Assembly (NCBI GenBank): GCA_012295275.1
Contig: CM022674.1
Span: forward strand, 17,615,590 to 17,664,826
DNA length: 49,237 nucleotides
Source of the DNA: Chrysomallon squamiferum
Taxonomy: Eukaryota > Mollusca > Gastropoda > Neomphalida > Peltospiridae
Direction: 5' to 3'
Notes under the pieces: model-generated
Told to the model about the DNA's origin: nothing
What the model saw: the letters and a program-made list of their open reading frames with translations, nothing else
The model's database searches: none
Made by a program: the position numbers and the translations under genes
Shown: positions 1 to 13,233 of the stretch, one piece after another
Layout: each line of letters begins with the position of its first letter
Numbering within the stretch: position 1 is the first letter of the stretch

Positions 1-787
1 TTACCATTATAATGAGATAATACAAACATCTAAAAGACATTAGGAAAAGAGTAAACTCTAAATTAATATATTTCAATAAAATTCTGATTTAGTATTTACT
101 GATTTAACTAAATTATATTGCTCACACACACGCAGGCACGCACAGACACACAGTAACACAAAAATATATTAATAACAATTATTATATTTCTCATTTAGTA
201 TTCAAAATAAGGTTTACCAGAAGTAAAAAAAAACAAAAAAAAACAGCAAAGTTTAAACAAAGCAGTTAAATTACTGGTGATACTGGAATGTGAGTTAATT
301 TCCCACGTCGCTAATCCCAATAAAAACAATAGCTTAATACAACCGCACTATCACGTGACTTGCACAACCAATCAGACCAAGTGTTTTGTTAATCTGATTT
401 CCTGTTCTTGAAAGTGAAAACAAAAGCAACTTGTGGAAATGAAAGTCGTGTCTCTTATCTCTTTGTGAAAATATATGTTTATTAGTATTAAAGGGATTTT
501 GTCCATTTTATCACCGTAAATTATTTCTAAAGATACGTGAGTATGCAGAATAAAATAAGAAAAGGTAAAAAGAGAAAAAAAATAAGAATACAAATATAAG
601 TGGAGAAAGTGAACAGAAAATAAAGATAAGTAGTACTGAAGGTGGTCAAGAAGTCGTCATACTGAGGATGTCAAATATACAAGCAGTGAGCTTAAATGTT
701 CAAACTGCACCATTTTATCAGTCAACAACAATGTTAATAAATGTACCCTTGGTTTTATCTTCTATGATGATTTAGAACGGTATCCCT
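1..787. other. AT-rich non-coding stretch
   Basis: No gene was recognised. There is a short CA-rich tract near 121-155 and A-rich runs near 225-250. The only open frames are short, hydrophobic and low-complexity, without splice signals or family resemblance. An E-box (CACGTG) and a CCAAT sequence lie near 352-372, but no gene start is visible beside them. Confidence 0.5.
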
Positions 788-1340
788 TTGTATTTCTATA
801 AAAGTAAAAATGATAACCTTTTCAAGGAACTTAATTTGCCAAACCCAAAACAAGATTTCCTAACAACTATATTATTTAATGCATGTTATTATTCTTCTTG
901 GAACAACTTTGTAAAAGGTGTTTTAGATGATTCTGGTTTAACATATCACAACTTTGATAATGTTAAATGATTACGTGAAACGATATCCAAAATATTACAT
1001 GATCAACATCAACAATTATGGAAAAATCATATTATAACGTTTTCAAAGGATATTAATTACAACATTTTTAAGAATGAACTGAAATTAGAAAACTATTTTA
1101 CTTTGCTGTCTCCAAAAAAAAAAAAAAAAAAAAAAATACTAATATCTTATGTAAATTTGGACCCGCGAAAGCTTAACTTCCTACTGAAACCGGATGATGG
1201 TCTGATATTCTAATTAAAACCAGAAAATGTCATATTTGTAATCTTAACAAAATTGGAGATGAATATCACTATATATATGAATATCACTATATAAAATTTA
1301 GGATCTTTATTTTTGTGTACTAGAGGATACTTTCCTAAGC
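788..1340 (+). pseudogene. Decayed 3' tail of a LINE (non-LTR retrotransposon) ORF2
   Basis: The forward frame reads through an in-frame stop at 968-970 and further stops. It gives a tail typical of jockey/CR1-like LINE ORF2 proteins: a DQHQQLW segment, then NIFKNELKLENYF (the usual 'yR.fK...g.E.YL' motif), then LPTETG, then RKCHICNLNKIGDEYHYIYE, which matches the terminal CxxC...GDE.HY..EC knuckle. The last Cys of that knuckle is replaced by Tyr. An A-rich run near 1113-1134 interrupts the frame. The reverse transcriptase and endonuclease are absent, so this is a 5'-truncated fossil. The following sequence recurs near 12.49-12.81 kb. Family assignment rests on motif memory, not a search. Confidence 0.6.
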
Positions 1341-2064
1341 TTTTTTCTTTCTTTCTTTCTATTATTATTATTACTGTATATAAAGTTTTTATTTTTATAT
1401 TAATAAAATTAAAAGTACTGTGACTATTACACTAATATTATTGGAAATGACTTAATTACACTTCAGCTGTAACTACTAGGTATGCAACAAATGGGATGTG
1501 TAACAAGTGATAGACAAACACCATTTGTCCATTTTCATGCATTAATTAAAGAAACAGTTAATTGATAGAAAAAATGTAAGCTGAAGATTGAACTAAAGTT
1601 ACTTCATACACAAAATAAAGATAGTAAAAACATTCTATCATGCAAATTAAATAAGAAAAAAGAATCAGTGTAATTAAAAATATATACAAGTATTTGCTAT
1701 TCAAATTGAATCAGCATATTCTAATGATTAAATACATAGAAGTAAAAATAAATAAATATATTCCCAATTAATAATAATGATAATAATATAAATAAACAAA
1801 TAAATATATATTTTAAAAAAGTGTATGAAGATAAAATAAATGTATGAAAAATATTAATTGAATACAATAGCCAAGTATTATAAACAATATATATATACAA
1901 AAAAATGTGTATCAGTGTCTTAAAAACAATACATGAACTGACACATTTCATACAGTTTATGTAACAGTGGCATAACCAGCAAAGGTTAGCACTTTAGACA
2001 ATACTTTCTGTTTTCCATCACTGAAAAACAAACAAGTAAATTAAAAGTAAATCATTAGAAAGCT

Positions 2065-2124
<60 letters not shown>

Positions 2125-4127
2125 GTAATAATGGCAACAAACACAATACAAATAAATCATTATTAATTGAACATAATTTCTGGAAGGAAACAATCATCAA
2201 GACAGGCAAAATAAATACAAGATATTTATACAAGAAAATCACTCAGTGTAAGTCCAACACATTCCTCAAAATTGTTTTTTAATAAAAATAACTAATCACC
2301 AACAAAAAAATATAATAATAATACATAAATTAAAAAAAAAAATTAAAAAAAAAAAATTGTTCGAAACAACTTATTGACAGATAAAATAAAGATAGTATTA
2401 AAATTTTATCTGAAATTAAATCAGTTTAAATCCACACTTACAGTTCAGTGTCAAAGAGATAAATGTAAACGTTAGACAAAAATGTTTCTAATTTAAAATC
2501 ACATTTATTTTATTAATTATTTTCTATTTCTCAATTATTAAATAAATATTCCTACTTAAAACTTACATTTACTTTATTATCCACTATTTTGTAATTATTA
2601 AAGCTATATGTAAAAACTATCAGATGAATGAAGATTTACATTTGCTTTATAAATTTTGTTAGTATTTTCTAATGATAATTTAGTGAAATCTAAACATTAT
2701 ATGAATGTATCTTTTAATTAATAAAAGAAAAATGCACATATTTTCTTTTGTATGACAATAACAGTAAAAAATAGACTATATTACATTATATATCTAAAAT
2801 TATAAACATAATAAAAATTTAGTACCACAGAACAATTTATTAAAAAAATAATCTATCTCTCACATGCATGTGTATGTGTTTTGTATATTTTACATTTTAT
2901 TTGACCATATAAATTTATATATTAAAAGCATGAATAGAAACATTTTGTAAAACAAAAAGGTAAACTCCAGATGAAAATCCAAGTTTACTTAGTACAAACA
3001 TATAAAAAGTTGATTTAGTACTAGAGAACTATTGTGTAAAGAAGAAAATAAAAAACAAAAACACTTTTACACAACATTACTATACTACTTTTCTTAATAT
3101 AAACATAGTAAAATATTTAGTAATGCAGAATAATTTTGTCAAATAAAAAATATACATTAAATATTCTACACTCTACTTTAAAACACAAATTTAATTATAA
3201 AATCCTATTTAACAGATATTTTCACAAATAAACAGTCTAATAACAACACAATTAATAATCAAATCATCATGAATAATATAAGAAATCTGATTTAAAAACT
3301 GCTTGCCTTTTCACTTTCTGAATAACCTGATCAAAATTAACATCAGTATTTCTGTTGTTTTATTATTGCTGGGCAGCCAAACATTTCTTAACATCTTTTT
3401 CATGGAATTGTGCAATAAACACCCCAAACTCTTTCAATGAAATTAAAATGAAGTGAAATTTTCATAAAGTCACAGTTATTATAATAGTTCTTGTTATGTT
3501 CAGGTCCAATAGAGACTAAAAAATGCTTAAAGATGCAGCAGCTGTAAAATATGTTAACAACGTTTGTATAGAAACACAAACTACACAATATATGAATAAA
3601 ATATTTGAACAGAAACAGCAGAGTGCACAGTACAGTAATGGAATATCTGAATAGAAAGAATTTACAGTATCTAGATATACACCAGACTACACAGCAATAT
3701 AGTTACACAAATTTACACTGTATTTAATTCTTCATCACAATCAATTAGTTCACAGATCTTAGTTTGAAAATGTTGTCTGGCTCATGTATCAGTAATGATA
3801 CTTTTGAATTCAAAAATTAAAACTGTACACAGTATTTAACACAATTAAATACACTGACACAACATTACATTAAAAATGTGCACAAATGAAGCAGCTCAAA
3901 CTGAAACGTCAGAAATCACTGTATTTCAGGATGAAGTATTACATTAAGATCAACTTTGTACCATGGAAATTACAAACAAAATTTAAATTATTGTGTTTAT
4001 TATGAACATCAGTTTTATACAAAAATATTATTTCTGAACAACTTCAAAATGTTCTCACAACCTGATCTCCGACGTAAAGTGATAGTCTGTGTATATAATG
4101 TACTAAACTGAAGAGTTCAGTTTCATA
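1341..4127. other. AT-rich intergenic stretch, 3' flank of the STAND-ankyrin gene
   Basis: No coding exon was recognised. Contents are A/T-rich tracts, a (TAA)n block and several AATAAA-type hexamers on both strands, some of which could serve as polyadenylation signals for the minus-strand gene ending at 4128. The part from 1341 to about 1545 is related to 12.6-12.8 kb and is probably LINE 3' sequence. Confidence 0.45.
2066..2121. repeat. (TAA)n microsatellite
   Basis: Roughly 18 uninterrupted ATA/TAA triplets. The minus-strand frame across it is poly-leucine, an artefact of the repeat. Confidence 0.95.
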
Positions 4128-5653
4128 TCAAAATGTATTTATATTACTATCTTTAGCACCGTGCTCCAATAAATAGGAAATAGTTTTGCTTTTGTAACAA
4201 TAATATCTGTGTCTCTTAGCTTTGTCAAGAGGAGTTTCACCTAGACCATTTATAAGATTTACATCAACACCTTTTTCAATCAGTGCTGTCACAATTTCTA
4301 CATTTCCATCTTCAGCTGCTAAGTGTAAAACAGAATTGTTATCCTTGTCTGTTAAATTAGGATCAGCTCCTTGTTTTAACAAATACAAAAGTATTTTGTA
4401 ATGCAGACACTTGACAGCTATAAAAAGAGGAGTTTCACCTTCACTGTTCTTTACATTTACATCAGCACCTTTATCAATCAGTGCTCTTGCAGTTTCTACA
4501 TATCCATGTTCAGCTGCTAAGTGTAAAACAGAATTGTTATCATTGTCTGTTAAATTAGGATCAGCTCCATGTTCCAGTAAAACCAAAGCTACCTTTCTCT
4601 TATAACAGAATGTATTTAGATTTTTAAAAACATTAACTTTATTGTACTTCAGAGCTCTGAAAAGAGCAGTTTCACCTTTCCTGTTCTTAACATTTACATC
4701 AGCACCTTTTTCAATCAGTGCTGTCACTGTTTCTACATTTCCATGTTCAGCTCCTAAGTGTAAAACAGAATTGTTATCCTTGTCTGTTAAATTAGGATCA
4801 GCTCCTTGTTTTAACAAACACAAAAGTATTTTGTAATGCAGACACTTGACAGCTATAAAAAGAGGAGTTTCACCTTCACTGTTCTTTACATTTACATCAG
4901 CACCTTTTTCAATCAGTGCTGTCACAGTTTCTACATTTCCATGTTTAGCTGCTAAGTGTAAAACAGAATTGTTATCATTGTCTGTTAAATTAGTATCAGC
5001 TCCATGTTCCAGTAAAACCAAAGCTACCTTTCTCTTATAAGAGAATGTAATTCGATTTTTAGAAACATTAACTTTATTGTACTTCAGAGCTCTGAAAAGA
5101 GCAGTTTCACCTTTCCTGTTCTTAACATTTACATCAGCACCTTTTTCAATCAGTGCTGTCACTGTTTCTACATTTCCATGTTCAGCTCCTAAGTGTAAAA
5201 CAGAATTGTTATCATTGTCTGTTAAATTAGGATCAGCTCCTTGTTCTAATAAACACAAAAGTATTTTGTAATGCAGACACTTAACAGCTATAAAAAGAGG
5301 AGTTTCACCTTTCCTGTTCTTTATATTTATATCAACACGTTTTTCAATCAGTGCCGTCACAAGTTCTACATTTCCATGTTCAGCTGCTAAGTGTAAAACA
5401 GAATTGTTAGCATTGTCTGTTAAATTAGCATCAGCTCCATGTTCCAGTAAAACCAAAGCTACCTTTCTCTTATAAGAGAATGTAATTCGATTTTTAAAAA
5501 CATTAACTTTATTGTACTTCAGAGCTCTGAAAAGAGCAGTTTCACCTTTCCTGTTCTTAACATTTACATCAGCACCTTTTTCAATCAGTGCTGTCACTGT
5601 TTCTACATTTCCATGTTCAGCTCCTAAGTGTAAAACAGAATTGTTATCATTGT
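4128..5653 (-). CDS. C-terminal ankyrin-repeat array, separated from the main exon by a frame break
   Basis: About 508 open codons of ankyrin repeats end in a proper stop at 4128, with a final repeat followed by HGAKDSNINTF. The array alternates 33-residue repeats (NNSVLHLAAEHGNVETVTAL, then IEKGADVNVKNRKGET) with a longer repeat of about 46 residues carrying an insert (KYNKVNV.KN...SYKRKV). The open frame extends artificially to 5687, where it runs through a 37-bp duplication. It is +1 relative to the NTPase exon, so it is a disconnected fossil, a mis-assembled continuation, or a second exon. An acceptor at 5655-5654 (TTTAACAG) and a donor at 5931-5930 (GATT then GTAAAA) would rejoin the two in phase 1. 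The long open frame argues that it was translated until recently. Confidence 0.6.
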
Positions 5654-8600
5654 CTGTTAAATAAGTGTAAAACAGAATTGTTATCATTGTCTGTTAAATT
5701 AGGATCAGCTCCTTGTTCTAATAAACACAAAAAGAGTATTTTGTAATGCAGACACCTGTTCTTTATAACATCAACTTTTCAGTCAGTGCTGTCAAAAGTT
5801 TCTACATATCCATGTTTCACATTGTCTTTAAATTAGTATCAGCTCCATGTTCCAGTAAAACCAAAGCTACCTTTCTCTTATAAGAGAATGTTCTTTATAT
5901 TTATTCATCAACACCTTTCCTGTTTTTTTACAATCAATCAGTGCCGTCACAATTTCTACATTTCCATGTTCAGCTCCTAAGTGTAAAACAGAATTGTTAT
6001 CATTGTCTGTTAAATTAGGATCAGCTCCATGTTCCAATAAAACCAAAGCTACTTTTGTCTTATAAGAGAACGTAGCTGGATCTTCTAGAAAAATGAACTT
6101 GTTGTAATTCATAGCTGTAAAAAGAGGAGTTTCACCTTTCTTGTTCTTAACATTTACATCAGCACCTTTATCAATCAGTGCTGTCACAATTTCTACATTT
6201 CCATGTTTAGCTGCTAAGTGTAAAACAGAATTGTTATTATTGTCTGTTAAATTAGGATCAGCTCCATGTTCCAGTAAAACCAAAGCTAAGTTTCTCTTAT
6301 CATATGACATAGCTAGGTCTTCTGTAATATCAGATAGTTTTGTTATATAAGACGACAGAGCCGGATATTTAACAAAATTATATCTTTTGTTATTCAGAAA
6401 TGCAAAAAGAGGAATTTCACCTTTCTTGTTCTTAACATTTACATCAGCTCCTTTATCAATCAGTGCTGTCACAATTTCTACATTTCCATGTTTAGCTGCT
6501 AAGTGTAAAACAGAATTGTTATCATTGTCTGTTAAATTAGGATCAGCTCCATGTTCCAATAAAACCAAAGCTACGTTTCTCTTATCATATGACATAGCCA
6601 GGTCTTCTGTAATATCAAATTTGTAGCATTTCAGAAATGTAAAAATAGGAGTTTCACCTTGATTGTTCTTAACATTTACATCAGCACCTTTTTCAATCAG
6701 TGTTGTCACAATTTCTACATTTCCATATTTAGCTGCTAAGTGTAAAACAGAATTGTTATCATTGTCTGTTAAATTAGGATCAGCTCCTTGTTTTAGTAAA
6801 TACAAAAGTATTTTGTAATGCTGACATTTAAAAGCTATAAAAAAAGGAGTTTCACCTTCACTGTTCTTAACATTTATATCAACACCTTTATCAATGAGTG
6901 CTGTCACAATGTGTATATTTCCATATTTAGCTGCTAAGTGTAAAACAGAATTGTTATCACTGTCTGTTAAATGAGGATCAGCTCCTTGATTTAGTAAATA
7001 TAAAGCTATTTCTGGTTTGTGACATATCAAGGATACATGAAGAGGAGTTTTCTGTTCAGTGTTAATTGCATTTATTTCAGCACCCTTTTTTGTTACTGCT
7101 TTCACAACATCTATGTCAATTTCACAGGCTGTGTGCAATGCTGAATTCTCGTAGTAATCTGTTATATTGGTATCAGCACCATTTTCCAGTAAGAACAAAG
7201 CTATTTCTTTTCTGTGTGTCACTGCGTTTACAGCTTCATGAAGTGGAGTTTTTCCCTTACTGTTTACTGCGTTAACATCAGCATTTCTCTTTATTAGTGA
7301 TTTTATCATGTCTAAGTCACCACGCAGAACTGAGATGTGGAGGGATGTATCTGATAGCAACAATTTCAAACTAACGTTGACACAAAACGACAGTCTGAAT
7401 GTAATTTCATCATCAAACAACTGAATCAATTTCTGATTAACAGCTACATTCACATTAGGATCAGCTCCTTTATCAAGAAGACACTGAACAACACCTGCAC
7501 TGTTACATATCATTGCCACTTTCAGTACTTGACTTTTCTTCCAGTTCTGATCTGCATCATAACATCTCTGTGAAATAAGAAAATTCACTGTATCAGTGGC
7601 TCCCCATACTGCTGCTGCTAAAAGTACTTCATCTCTGTTCTCATCGTTTAAACAATCAGGTTTCAGTTTTACTATTTCTTTTATAACACCAGAATTATTC
7701 TGACAAACAGCAATAATAGCAATGTCTTTCATTTTGTTTATTATATCAATGGTAACCAGTTTCTTGAATGGATGGCTTACATCAACAACTTGAAAAGTCT
7801 TTGACTTCCCAAAATACCAGTTTCTTGATTCACGTCTCAGTTGTCTATGGAACATAAGCAATAACAGTTTAATGGCTTTTTCCTTGATTTCACTGTTGTG
7901 TTTCTCGTGTTCTATCTTTTCAGCTAACAGACATGCAATCTTCATATTACCTGAAAAAATAGAAGCAAGTAAGAGATGTGAACACTCATTCAAACTAATA
8001 TTTCTTTTACACTGTAACAGTTCTTTGAGTATGGCAGCACTGTCTGTTTTTGAAGAAACAGCTGCATGCAATGTGTCAATTGTTGGAATAACACCTGATT
8101 TTAGCAACATTCTCACAACATCTTCATCACCAAACAAACAAGAAATATTCAAAAGTTCATTTTTCAGATTTGTTAATTTCATTTTACACAGATATTCAGT
8201 GAAAAATCTTAACAATGTTCTTAATCCCTTCAAAATAAACTCACTTAGAACACATGATGAAATTTTTAAATGTGTTGTAGCAACATAACACATGGGAATA
8301 AAATAACTGTCAAGAACAGATAAAGTATTGCTAAATATTTCATCAAGCTTGTCTACATTTATAGATGATATACACAAATATTCATGTTGATGTTTATGTA
8401 GTTGTTGATGCAGTATGTCAGACAATTTATCATTAAAGTACTTTTCCTCTATGAGATACTTCACAAACTCTTCATCTTTCAATGATGGATGTGAAATAAT
8501 GTCTGCAGCATTGCTTGATGCCAACAAGTCAGTAAATCTCTGAGCAAGGACATCAAAGCAGTTAGGTTTCACAGTCATTGTAATGTGACTTTTGTTAGAC

Positions 8601-10236
8601 ACTCCAGGCGTCACAACATATTCTAACAACATGGGGACAGGACACATTTCTAGCAACTGTGCTGCTTTCTTTGGAAATTCTGATGAAAACATCAGAAACA
8701 ATGAGTCAAACACTGACTGGTGAATAAATGTATATTTATTGTCAGAACACTTCAGATAGGTACCACACATTTCATCAGCTGTTTTCTTTATGTCTGTGAG
8801 ATCAGTGTTTTTTACACTCCGACAGACTCGCTCTAGCTGTCTTACTAATTTCATTATGTCACTGTCAGTGTCATTTTCAAATGGGTCCAGTGAATCAATG
8901 CTGAGACTGTCTTGCTGGAACAAGATCAGCAGTAGAACCAGGTAATTGATCTGTGAAGCTTTATCATTTTTCAAATTTTCCAGTTGTTGTCTGAGATATT
9001 CGACAGGTTTCTCAAAAAACTTAACTCCTCTTTTCTGTGCATCACTTGAATTAACATAATACACACATACCTGAGGAAATCCTAACTTTGTACATGAACA
9101 ACAAATGATAGTCCATTTATCATCTTCATGCATTGTAACATTCTTTTGTTCAAGATACTTGTTTAGAATTTTTAACTTTTCATAATAATTCAGGCAACAT
9201 TCATTGCTCTGCAGGTCAAGGATATGATTTTCATTGAACAGATCAAATTCCTTCAGACTGGCTATAATTTCTGTAAATATTTGTTTTCTTAAAGTAATAA
9301 TACATCTCACACACTTGTCTTTAACAAGACTCCAAACCTCTGGAAATAGCTGTTTCCAGCATGACACAAAATCTAATACAAGATTAGTTTTACCAAATAT
9401 GTCATCAATGAGAACAATACATGGTTTATCTTTAGACACAGGAATGTATTTGAAATCAGAGTGATGAGTCACGATGTAAGAGTCTATTTTTTCTTCTTTC
9501 TCTATCTGTTTAATCATGTTCAGACCTAGAGTTGTCTTTCCTGAACCTGGACATCCTACTACAACCACAACACCATTCTTTTTCAAAAGTGTTACACCTC
9601 TTTCTTCTGCTCTTGTTTCAACATAGACTCTCCTGTCAACTGAGTTTAACTGTGACCTGGTAGACTCTGTATCACAACATTAAAAGAAATAATATCTATT
9701 ATTAACACATTTTAAATATATTTTACTATTAAAATATAGATAATATAATTTGTAACTAGTCATCAGATGTGAAATTTTTAAAATAAAGCAGCAGATTTTT
9801 TGTTATAATTTTAGTTCATCAAAATTTAATGACAATACCATATCACAGTTTTAGATGGTGTGAAAGTAACATAATGATTATCTTCTTATAAATTAACATC
9901 TTACAGAAGTAAAATTAAACACAAAAAAAAACAATAAAATTAAAAAACAAAAAAAAATACCTTTGATATGGGATGTTCGTCCATCAGTCTTTGCTGAAAT
10001 AATATAAAAATAAAACAAGTTTATATTACTGATGCTGAGTAAAAGAGAATGATTAAAGTGAATTGTACAGTAACTCTGTACTCCATCCATGGAACAGTCA
10101 ACATATAGCATTATTATTATATCTTTCTGATATATTTTAATATAATTATTTCTACTAGTATTAAAACTACTGCTGTTGTTTTTTCTCACTATTGTTACTT
10201 AGTTATTGTTATTGTTCATATTATTATTATTATTAT

Positions 10237-10268
<32 letters not shown>

Positions 10269-12060
10269 TTATGTTCTTTACTGATTTTCAGTAGTTGCAA
10301 GTGATAATAATGGCAGATGTATTGGCTAGTTTAATTTATGCAGAATTCTCTTAATAAAAAAATCTAGATAAGATTAATGATACTTATAATGTGTGTGTGT
10401 GTGTGTGTGTGTGTCTGTATGTGTGTGTGTGTGTGTGTTTGGGTGGGATGTCATAAGCACACATGTCAAAATGCGCCAACAAAACTGCGCTGGCGTAACA
10501 TTTGTTATTATTGTTGTTATTCTAATTATTATTTTACAAAGATTAACAAATCATAAACTTCAAACATTTAGTTCCAAATTATAAGCACTCCTGGGTAGTC
10601 CATGACTTTAGTTTCTTCAAATTGTCCAGTGGGAGTTAGGAAGCCAGCTTTGGATCTCACAGATTTAGGAAATGTTTAACTTACTCCTTGGCCAGCATTA
10701 ACATGTGTTATGACATTTTCCATATGGAACTGTTCTAACCTGATTGCTTCAGGATTAAATTGTTCAATTTCACAACTTACAAGCATTATTTCTCAGATCC
10801 ACATGTAGATCATACACTGCACACAGTATGAATAAAATGTGTCATTTGTTAGTATTATTGAATAAAACAATGTTTTAAAAAATGTGTAAAATTCTTTATA
10901 TTAAATGTAACTTTTTGCGTTTTTATATATATATATATATATTAATGAGTATTTTGATGCATATTCTAATAAACAGGAAGGCAAAACAGAAGTTTCTGTT
11001 TTTGACTTGTCAGTTAAATATTTTTTGTCTCATAATAGAACATTTCTAAAGTGAGATATATCTTAGTCACTCAGGCCAATGTTGTTGATGTGATGAATGG
11101 CAGTTTAATTTTATCCATGAACAATCTATCATTCAGCATAGCACAAAATGTTGTAGAATCCTCATGTGAACTAAATGGTCGTTCACACAATTTGTGCACT
11201 CATGGTAGTGGGTAGGCATATATGTGTGTATGTATTATGTCTGTGTTTGTTATGTGTTGGTCATACTTTTTGATGGTAAAATACTACCGATTAATGTGAC
11301 ATATATTTCTGTTATCGATTAAGAATGTTTTGATTTTTAACTTACTGGTTTTCACAGCTTCATCTCCTGATACACTACTTCTGTTACTTGATAGATTTGT
11401 ATCTGTTCTCATATTTACATTACATTCTACCACTGCAAAAAGAAAAAGAAGTTATTTAAAGTCAGAGCCTACAAGTGTTATTTCTAAAACTGTCTGTACC
11501 TACATGAAGAGCATACAGTATCAAAAATCTGTGTGTATGTGTATGTGTGTATGTGTGTGTGTGTTTTTGCATATATCAACAGCTATTTCTAAAACATGCA
11601 TATTGACATAAGATAATGAAAATGACAATTTTAGAAGCAGTTTCTAAAAACAAAGGTGAGAAAAATATCTAACTGCAGAGAATAGCACATCCCAGAATAC
11701 TTGGACAATGTATTGGTTGCTGGTTGAGATAGGTCACATATGATAAGTGGGCTTTGTGTTCTGGGCAACATTAATGGGTTCAAGAAATTTAGTCAGTGTT
11801 TAATTTAATGAAAAATAAGTAATTTTGATAAGGTAAAATTTAGCTATGTAGTTGCTAGAGGTCAGCACTGTAGTAAAATGACTTCTAAATAATTACTGAG
11901 TGAGATTGGTGATGTCAAGTTGTCAGTTAATGAATCATGTTTTAAGTGTGTAGTTCACTGCTGTTTTATGATACACCCAGTAAGATCATGTGCACCAAAA
12001 CACGATACAATTTCCATCAACTTTACAAATACGCATACACACATATATGCATACACACAC

Positions 12061-12108
<48 letters not shown>

Positions 12109-12411
12109 CCATATATTTACATACATATACACATATACATACATATAAATATATACATATACATACATACATATTCAATGCATACACACATGCATACGCA
12201 GCCACACACATACATACATACATTCTTCTCCGTACTTTAATCCTAAAGTTTATGACAGTAAAGTCATTGTCATTGTCATTGTGACACTTGTAAAGAAAAC
12301 TTGTTGTGGCACTTTATCATAACACAATCTCATAGAAAGCCAGTCATCAACAATGAAATGTCCAACTATGTATATAAAACATACAAAATATGTAACATGT
12401 ATGTGTGTGTA

Positions 12412-12442
<31 letters not shown>

Positions 12443-12587
12443 GTTAGAACATACAAACCAAACTCTTAAGTACACAAAGTACATACACTATTATTAACTA
12501 TATAAAAATTAGGATCTTTACTTTTGTGTACTAGAAGATATTTTCCTAAGATTTTTCCTCTCTTTCTTTCTGTTATTTTTATTATTA

Positions 12588-12641
<54 letters not shown>

Positions 12642-13153
12642 AAGTTTTAATTTATTATTCTTTATTATCACTGTATATAGTAACAGAATAAAATGAAAAA
12701 CACTGACTATTACACTAATATTATTGAAATTGACTTAATTAGTCCTTCAGCTATAACAACCAGATGTGCAACAAATAAGAGACAAACACCATTTGTCCAT
12801 TTTCATCCAAAACAACAATAAAATACAAAATAAAAAACTACTTTTCATTTTGGATGCTTGTCCATCAGTAAAGATTATAAAAATAAAACAAGTTTATATT
12901 ACTGATGATGAGTAAAAGAAAATGATTAAAGTGACCTGTACAGTTATTCATGGAAGTGTCAACATATAACATTATTATTATCTCTTTCTGATTTATTTTA
13001 CTATAATTATTACTACTAGTATTAAAACTACTGCTGTTGTTTTCTCTCACTACTGTTATTTAGTTATTATTGTTTATATTATTATTATTATTACACACAC
13101 ACATATATATATATGTATATACATATATAGATATAAACATATACATAAATATA

Positions 13154-13184
<31 letters not shown>

Positions 13185-13192
13185 TTACAAAT

Positions 13193-13233
<41 letters not shown>

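Noticed and set aside
4411-6626. Plus-strand open frames of 64-79 codons repeated through the ankyrin region
   Set aside because: They are antisense shadows of the ankyrin repeats, recurring at the same 435-bp period and sharing no independent signal.
7066-9464. Plus-strand open frames opposite the NTPase exon, including one of 138 codons at 7872-8288
   Set aside because: Antisense to a strongly supported coding exon; no motif, start context or splice signal.
11920-12284. Tyr/Ile/His-rich open frames on both strands
   Set aside because: Direct translation of CA/TA microsatellites.
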